NCBI GenBank assembly: GCA_045587785.1
Contig: JAZNDA010000133.1
Span: 1 to 12,728, forward strand
DNA from: RGIG8775 sp045587785
Lineage (GTDB): Bacteria > Bacillota > Clostridia > Oscillospirales > CAG-272
Direction of reading: 5' to 3'
DNA: 12,728 nt
The first letter of the stretch is position 1. The number at the start of each line of letters is the position of its first letter. A model generated the notes under the pieces. The model worked only from the letters and a program-made list of their open reading frames with translations. It did no database searches and was not told the DNA's origin. The position numbers and the translations under genes were made by a program. This document shows, piece by piece, positions 7,970 to 12,728 of the stretch.

Positions 7970-8359
7970 CTACCTCCCGATGACCATGATAATACCCGAC
8001 AGGACCACCAGCACGCAAAACAGTGTTTTGACTGACTCTATGCTGAGCCTATCAAGCAGATAGGCACCCACAAGACCGCCGAGAATCGCAGGGAGAATAA
8101 AACGGGACACGTCATCTCTTGGCATGCTGCCCGCCACGGCGTAGCTGATGGCGGAAACAGCGGAGATGGGGAGCATGACCGCGAGGGCATTGGCAAAAAC
8201 ATCCCTTGAGTCGCCGGTGAGATCGCCGATGGCTTTTTGCAGGATCCAAACGATAATGATGCCGCCGCCCGCCCCCAAGAGGCCGTTGGCAACGCCTGCC
8301 GCAAGACCGCCAAGAATAAGATAGCGGCGTTTTATTTTGAGCTTTTCCGATAAATTCAT
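7970..8359 (-). CDS. TauE/SafE-family (TSUP) half protein, first of pair
   Basis: A 129-residue membrane protein with hydrophobic stretches at about 13-42, 58-77, 87-105 and 109-127. GLLGAGGGIIIVWIL (26-40) is the classic TauE/SafE N-terminal signature, followed by ANALAVMLPISAVSAISY as in the family's first half. Only half the usual length is present, and the second half is the next gene. Each ends cleanly with its own stop and the downstream one has its own ribosome binding site, so this looks like a genuine two-gene form rather than a fresh frameshift. AAAGGA lies about eight bases before ATG 8359. It is divergent from ftsK. I saw no strong promoter for it in 8360-8470. Confidence 0.82.
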   Translation of the reverse strand: MNLSEKLKIKRRYLILGGLAAGVANGLLGAGGGIIIVWILQKAIGDLTGDSRDVFANALAVMLPISAVSAISYAVAGSMPRDDVSRFILPAILGGLVGAYLLDRLSIESVKTLFCVLVVLSGIIMVIGR

Positions 8360-8443
8360 GGCAAAATCCTTTCTTTTTCTGTCAGTAGTTTTACCGAGAA
8401 AACCATAGTTATAGCCAAAAATAAAATAATTTTTGTTTCACTC

Positions 8444-8472
8444 TTGCAATTAAGGGTAAACAATGGTATAAT
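8444..8472 (+). promoter_or_regulatory. Sigma-A promoter of ftsK
   Basis: TTGCAA (8444-8449) and TATAAT (8467-8472) are 17 bases apart, with TGG before the -10 forming an extended element. The predicted start is near 8479, about 60 bases before the ATG at 8540. Confidence 0.82.
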
Positions 8473-8539
8473 AATGTAAATAATGGGTTAATATCCTCAT
8501 TTTATATAAGGTAACGATAAACTTTTGGGAGGCGAAAAA

Positions 8540-11500
8540 ATGGCGGAAGTCAATAACAAAAAAACGGCAAAGAACAGCAAGGCTTCGGCACCTGCGGTCA
8601 AAAAGAAAAAAGATCAAAAGGCGGTCACGCGCACGTGCAATTTTGAAGATGATCGCTCCCACTCTGCGGACGAGGAATATACAGAGGCTGAGGCTAAAGC
8701 CGAAAAAAAGACAGAGCGTGTAAAGCAGACCTCGCAAAAGAAAACGTCGGGCACACATGCAGAGAGCAAAAAGACACGCAAGGTGCCTGTGCACGCAGTG
8801 GAGCAAAGTGCGCGCGGTCAGAAATTTGTTCACCAAGTCATGCCGTATTTTTTGATAGGGCTTGCGCTTTTTACCGCCATTTGCTTTTTGATGATCGACG
8901 TATTCCCCGGAATCAAGGAAGAATACGGTGTAGGCAGCTTTGGGCGGATGATCCGTGATTTCTTTTGCGGTACATTTGGCTTTGCGGCGTTTTTTATTCC
9001 CGCAGTGCTTGCTGTATTGGCACTGACGTGGGGACGTGCGGTGGAAAATAATGCCTTGCTTGCTAAAAATCTTTACGCGCTGTTTTCGATCATTTCTTTG
9101 TCTACGCTGATGCACGTGATCTATGCCACGGTTGCCAAACACGGCGGTCTTACGGCAAGTGGATTTGTCGGAAAGGTAAGTGAGCTTTACAACATGGGGG
9201 CCGAGCTTCAAGGTGGCGGTCTTGTCGGCGGTGCGCTGGGTGAGGTCTTTCGCTTCGGATTTGGGCTTACGGGCTCGGTGATCGTGACGGTCTTTTCCAC
9301 CTTTATTTTCTGTGTTTTTCTGTTTGGCTTTACGCCGAATTACGTAGTGACGGCAGTTCGTTACCGTGTCAAGCTTGCCACAGAGAAGCGCGCCGAGGCA
9401 ACACAGGCACGCCGTGAGCAAAAAGCACAGGAGGCGCTTGCGGTCAAAAAACAAAAAGAGGAACGCAAGGCGGCTGAGCAAAAGGAAAGAGACCTGAGAA
9501 ACGCTGAGCAGGAGGCGCAAAGAGAAAAGCTGGCGCTTGAAGCCGAGGAAAAACGCGCACAGCGCATTGCGCTTGAGCAAGCCAACACTAAGGCGGAGGA
9601 AGAAAGACAAAAACAGCTTGACGAGCAGGCGGAAAAACAAAAAATATTGCTCTCGGGGCTTCTTGCCTCGAATGAGGAGAATAAAGAGGATGACAAGCCT
9701 GTAGAAACGACCGAGACGGCAGAGGAAACGGTCAAAGCTCAGCCGTCCGAGCAGAGAAAGCAAAGGTCTGCGCACCCCGTCGGAAGTATTGCGTCGGGCG
9801 GTGAGGAGGATGAGGACGCCTTCTCCCTTGAGGAGATCTTTGCCGAGCGCGGTAAGCAAAACGGTGAGCGGACGAGCGATGCTTCAAACAATGAGCCGAT
9901 CGTTTCCGAGCTTGATGTCAGAATGAACCGTGACAAGCAGTCCGAGGAAAAGCAGATTCTGGATAACATGAAACCGATCAGCGATGACGAGGAGCAGTTG
10001 GGGGGCGTTGAGGATGACATTGTGGAGATCGTTTCCGAGCCTCTGGAGCAAGAGGAAGAGACGGCGTACGAATTTCCGCCCATTGAACTGTTGACACCCG
10101 ACACCGGTGCCAAGGATGAAGACAACTCCAAGGAGCTTGTGGAAAACGCGCAAAAGCTGATGGACACGCTTTCCAGCTTCAAGGTGGGCATCAAAGAAGT
10201 CAGCTATTCGCGAGGCCCCACGATCACACGTTACGAGCTGAAGCCCGAGGCGGGCATCCGTGTGCGTTCGATCGCCAATCTGGTGGACGATATTGCCCTG
10301 AGCCTTGCCACGACGGGTGTAAGAATTGAAGCACCTATCCCCAATAAACCTGCAGTGGGTATCGAGGTGCCTAATCAGAATCCTGCGACGGTGTTTTTGC
10401 GTTCGCTGATCGACACCGAGAAATTCCGTACCGAGCAGGGCAAGCTGACCGCGTGTCTGGGTGCGGACGTTGGCGGCAAACCCATGTATTTCAATATCGC
10501 CAAAATGCCTCACCTTCTGATCGCGGGTGCTACGGGTATGGGTAAGTCGGTATGTATCAACAGCATTATCGTCAGCCTTCTTTACAAGGCAACGCCCGAC
10601 GAGGTCAAGCTGATCCTGATTGACCCCAAGAAGGTCGAGTTCAACATCTATAAGGATATTCCGCATTTGTACTGTCCCATCGTCAGTGAGCCTACCAAGG
10701 CGGCGGGTGCGCTTGCTTCGGCGGTTGCCGAGATGGAGCGTCGCTTTGCGCTGATCGAGGAAGTCGGTGTGCGTGACATCTACAATTATAACGCGGTGAC
10801 AAAGGATGACCCCGACAGAGAGTTTATGCCACAGATGGTCATTATCATCGATGAGCTTGCCGACCTGATGATGACGGCGGCTGACGCGGTGGAATCCTCC
10901 ATTTGTCGGCTGGCGCAAAAGGCACGCGCGGCAGGTATGCACATCATCATCGGTACGCAGCGTCCGTCGGTCGATGTCATTACGGGTCTGATCAAGGCGA
11001 ACGTGCCGTCGCGTATCGCGTTTACGGTGGCGTCGCAGGTAGACTCGCGTACCATCATTGATATTGCGGGCGCGGAAAAGCTGATCGGACGGGGTGATAT
11101 GCTGTTTGCCCCTGTCGGCGCGGCAAAGCCCATGCGTGTGCAGGGCGCGTTCGTCAGCGAAAATGAAGTGGAAAAGATCGTGGAGTTTATCAAGGCAAAC
11201 AACCGTGCCGCTAAATACAATGACGAATTTATCAACCGCATTGAGGAAGAAGCCGCCAAGTGTACGGCAGGCAAGAAGGGTGTGTCCGCCGATATGGGCG
11301 GTGACGGCGTCCCTGCGGACGGGCTTGACCCCAAGTTCCGCGCCGCGGTGGAGATCGCGGTGGAAAGCGGCAAGATCTCCACGTCCTTGCTTCAGAGAAA
11401 GCTTGAGATCGGCTACGGCAGAGCGGCAAAGATCATTGACCAGATGGAGGAGATGGGCTACGTCAGTGCGCCCGAGGGCAACAAGCCCAGAAAGATCCTC

Positions 11501-11551
11501 ATTTCCAAGGAGGACTTTATGCAAATGGTGGTCAACGGAGATATTGAGTGA
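8540..11551 (+). CDS. ftsK: FtsK/SpoIIIE-family DNA translocase
   Basis: A 1003-residue septal ATPase that pumps chromosomal DNA through the closing division or sporulation septum. Residues 1-95 are Lys-rich and soluble. About 100-265 contain four transmembrane segments. About 275-385 form a long Lys/Glu/Gln/Ala-rich coiled coil, and 390-540 are acidic and probably disordered. The alpha domain (YSRGPTITRYELKPEAGI) and motor follow, with Walker A GATGMGKS (663-670) and Walker B VIIIDE (767-772). The C-terminal gamma winged helix (about 930-1000, STSLLQRKLEIGYGRAAKIID) recognises orienting DNA sequences. ATG 8540 is preferred to TTG 8525 because GGGAGG (8527-8532) lies between them at ideal spacing. 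Membrane domain, linker and gamma are all present, so it is full length. FtsK versus SpoIIIE cannot be decided from sequence. It overlaps the radical SAM gene by one base. Confidence 0.96.
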   Translation: MAEVNNKKTAKNSKASAPAVKKKKDQKAVTRTCNFEDDRSHSADEEYTEAEAKAEKKTERVKQTSQKKTSGTHAESKKTRKVPVHAVEQSARGQKFVHQVMPYFLIGLALFTAICFLMIDVFPGIKEEYGVGSFGRMIRDFFCGTFGFAAFFIPAVLAVLALTWGRAVENNALLAKNLYALFSIISLSTLMHVIYATVAKHGGLTASGFVGKVSELYNMGAELQGGGLVGGALGEVFRFGFGLTGSVIVTVFSTFIFCVFLFGFTPNYVVTAVRYRVKLATEKRAEATQARREQKAQEALAVKKQKEERKAAEQKERDLRNAEQEAQREKLALEAEEKRAQRIALEQANTKAEEERQKQLDEQAEKQKILLSGLLASNEENKEDDKPVETTETAEETVKAQPSEQRKQRSAHPVGSIASGGEEDEDAFSLEEIFAERGKQNGERTSDASNNEPIVSELDVRMNRDKQSEEKQILDNMKPISDDEEQLGGVEDDIVEIVSEPLEQEEETAYEFPPIELLTPDTGAKDEDNSKELVENAQKLMDTLSSFKVGIKEVSYSRGPTITRYELKPEAGIRVRSIANLVDDIALSLATTGVRIEAPIPNKPAVGIEVPNQNPATVFLRSLIDTEKFRTEQGKLTACLGADVGGKPMYFNIAKMPHLLIAGATGMGKSVCINSIIVSLLYKATPDEVKLILIDPKKVEFNIYKDIPHLYCPIVSEPTKAAGALASAVAEMERRFALIEEVGVRDIYNYNAVTKDDPDREFMPQMVIIIDELADLMMTAADAVESSICRLAQKARAAGMHIIIGTQRPSVDVITGLIKANVPSRIAFTVASQVDSRTIIDIAGAEKLIGRGDMLFAPVGAAKPMRVQGAFVSENEVEKIVEFIKANNRAAKYNDEFINRIEEEAAKCTAGKKGVSADMGGDGVPADGLDPKFRAAVEIAVESGKISTSLLQRKLEIGYGRAAKIIDQMEEMGYVSAPEGNKPRKILISKEDFMQMVVNGDIE

Positions 11552-12546
11552 TGATGGCGCAGAAAGATGTCAATCCGTTTGTCCACAGCGACAGCAACAA
11601 ACGCTATTACACGTATGACTATTACTTGAAGAAGACTTTTGGCGGCAAGTGTGCCAAGATTCCGCTTGACGGCGGCTTTACCTGCCCGAATATTGACGGC
11701 AGGTGCGGCATGGGCGGATGCATCTACTGTTCGTCACGGGGAAGCGGCGATTTTGCCGCTTCCCCCGAGCTTTCTGTCAGAGAACAGTATGAGATCACGG
11801 CAGGGAAGCTGAAAGGAAAGTGGAACACCGATCGGTGCATCCCGTATTTTCAAGCGCACACCAACACCTATGCGCCGCTTTCTGTTCTGAAGGACAAATT
11901 CGAGCAGGCACTGGCACTGCCAGGGGCGGTGGGGCTCAATATTGCCACGCGCGCCGACTGCATTGAGGACGATGTGGCGGCGTATCTTGCCTCTCTTGCC
12001 GAGCGGACGGTGTTAACGGTGGAGCTGGGGCTTCAGAGCGTGCATGATGATACCGCAAAGAAGATCAACCGTGGACACAGCTTTGCACAGTTCCTTGAGG
12101 GGTATGAAAAGCTGAGGCAAGCAAGCCCCAAGATCGGCATTTGCGTTCATATCATCCTCGGACTTCCCGAAGAAAATGATGAACGTATGATGGAGACCGT
12201 GAGGGAGGTGGCAAGGCTTTGTCCCGATCAGGTCAAGATCCATCTATTACACGTTTTGAGGGGCACGCGGCTTGCCCGAATGTATGAGAGCGGAGAATAT
12301 ACGCCGCTTGAGAGGGAGCGTTATATTTCGCTTGTGGTGCGGGCGCTTGAGCTGTTGCCGCCCGAAACCGTGATCGCGCGCCTGACAGGTGACGGCATGG
12401 GGGATGATCTGTTGGCACCCGATTGGAGCCGTAAAAAGGTGTCGGTCATCAATGATATCGATAAGATGATGTATAAGCTGAATACGTATCAAGGAAAATT
12501 TTATACAAAGTATGGGTATGAAACCCACCTGTCTTGGAGACGGTAA
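11551..12546 (+). CDS. Radical SAM protein of the YhcC/YtqA (TIGR01212) family
   Basis: A 331-residue radical SAM enzyme. GGFTCPNIDG then GMGGCIYCSSRG (41-63) is the signature of the YhcC family, which is Elp3-like in having a widely spaced first cysteine: C45, C57 and C60 are the likely 4Fe-4S ligands, with C52 extra. Later family blocks are AHTNTYAP, TRADCI, ELGLQSVHDDTAKKINRGHS, HIILGLPEEN, KIHLLHVLRGTRLA and RLTGDGMGDDLLAPDWS. Bacillus YtqA (MnmL) has been linked to wobble-uridine modification of tRNA in bacteria lacking MnmC, so a tRNA modification role is likely but inferred. The stop of ftsK and this ATG share one base (TGATG), and CGGAG at 11536-11540 is ten bases away. GTG 11548 and ATG 11554 are alternative starts. 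The tight overlap indicates cotranscription and coupling with ftsK. Confidence 0.9.
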   Translation: MMAQKDVNPFVHSDSNKRYYTYDYYLKKTFGGKCAKIPLDGGFTCPNIDGRCGMGGCIYCSSRGSGDFAASPELSVREQYEITAGKLKGKWNTDRCIPYFQAHTNTYAPLSVLKDKFEQALALPGAVGLNIATRADCIEDDVAAYLASLAERTVLTVELGLQSVHDDTAKKINRGHSFAQFLEGYEKLRQASPKIGICVHIILGLPEENDERMMETVREVARLCPDQVKIHLLHVLRGTRLARMYESGEYTPLERERYISLVVRALELLPPETVIARLTGDGMGDDLLAPDWSRKKVSVINDIDKMMYKLNTYQGKFYTKYGYETHLSWRR

Positions 12547-12640
12547 GAATCACAGAAAATACTCGCTTGAAAAATACGGGACTGCAGAAAATTATTATAA
12601 GGAAATTTTAAGTTCCCCGAATGACATGGAAATTGTCTAA
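12512..12640 (+). CDS. Possible small protein overlapping the radical SAM gene end
   Basis: An open frame of 42 residues, in a different frame from the radical SAM gene, overlaps its last 35 bases and ends at TAA 12638-12640 before the terminator. The predicted peptide is hydrophilic, with the segments HRKYSLEKYGTAENYY and SSPNDMEIV. An alternative ATG lies at 12518. AAGGA at 12491-12495 is too far away to be a good ribosome binding site. Its amino acid composition looks protein-like, but the frame is too short to rule out chance. I do not recognise a family. Confidence 0.25.
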   Translation: MGMKPTCLGDGKNHRKYSLEKYGTAENYYKEILSSPNDMEIV

Positions 12641-12650
12641 GCTCTAAATT

Positions 12651-12687
12651 TTCCCCGACTGCCGCCGCAGTCGGGGGAATATATTTT
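12651..12687 (+). terminator. Intrinsic terminator of the ftsK operon
   Basis: CCCCGACTGC (12653-12662) and GCAGTCGGGG (12667-12676) form a perfect 10-base stem with a CGCC loop, followed by a T-rich tail (ATATATTTTT). Its position after the radical SAM gene and the small frame fits the end of the ftsK transcript. Confidence 0.88.
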
Positions 12688-12728
12688 TGAAAAAAAAAAA
12701 TTTTTTTTAAAAAAAAAAAGAAAAAAAA
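12684..12728. other. A/T homopolymer tract at the window edge
   Basis: The last bases consist of T5, a G, then A11, T8, A11, one G and A8. Such runs next to a sequence end commonly reflect low-quality or mis-assembled contig ends. The T8 between two A11 tracts is also an A/T palindrome, so a real AT-rich intergenic tract cannot be excluded. Confidence 0.6.

Noticed and set aside
8360..8470. Minus-strand promoter for the TauE pair using the shared TTGCAA and a TATAAC box
   Set aside because: No -35/-10 pair with acceptable spacing could be found. TTGCAA is palindromic and fits the ftsK promoter much better.
8450..11524. Two long minus-strand open frames (469 and 546 codons) opposite ftsK
   Set aside because: They mirror the codon bias of ftsK, lack ribosome binding sites and family motifs, and the first runs through the ftsK promoter region.

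Overview
The window looks like a chromosomal segment of a Gram-positive, Clostridia-type bacterium, probably an uncultured gut or rumen Firmicute. The reasons are the rpsO-pnp order, FtsK/SpoIIIE with an amino-terminal membrane domain, a DHHW-family exported protein, a PiT transporter paired with a DUF47 protein, AGGAGG-like ribosome binding sites, and near-consensus sigma-A promoters with TG-extended -10 boxes. No phage, CRISPR, toxin-antitoxin, integrase or transposase gene is visible. The protein-coding content is mostly housekeeping and I see no novel multi-gene system. The unusual signal is in the intergenic RNA and DNA structure.

Layout. Positions 1-352 hold no gene but are dense with inverted repeats: a bidirectional terminator inside a larger palindrome, then further nested hairpins. 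A near-perfect promoter (353-381) drives a two-gene phosphate uptake operon, PiT permease (435-1496) and DUF47/PhoU-like partner (1511-2134). Positions 2135-2600 are non-coding repeat DNA between convergent genes. One arm of an inverted repeat supplies the last codons of the next gene.

On the minus strand, read from right to left, are two half-size TauE/SafE membrane proteins (8359 to 7587), rpsO (7444-7181), pnp (6987-4867), a membrane-anchored VanY-type D,D-carboxypeptidase (4827-3775) and a DHHW/AlgX-like exported protein (3714-2575). rpsO has its own promoter and a leader that can pair with its ribosome binding site. pnp follows a long palindrome whose inner arm carries an anti-Shine-Dalgarno sequence. 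This arrangement suggests post-transcriptional control. The VanY-type gene follows pnp by 39 bases. A strong terminator lies between it and the DHHW gene, with the DHHW ribosome binding site directly after the hairpin.

Divergent from the TauE pair, on the plus strand, a clear promoter drives ftsK (8540-11551), which overlaps by one base a radical SAM gene of the YhcC/YtqA family (11551-12546). A possible 42-residue ORF, a GC-rich terminator and an A/T homopolymer tract, probably a contig edge, close the window.

Together the genes serve phosphate import, ribosome and RNA turnover, envelope modification, DNA translocation at the division septum and probably tRNA modification. Start sites were moved from the longest ORF to the best ribosome binding site for DHHW, pnp, the second TauE half, ftsK and the radical SAM gene. 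All family calls rest on reading the translated sequence, not on database searches.
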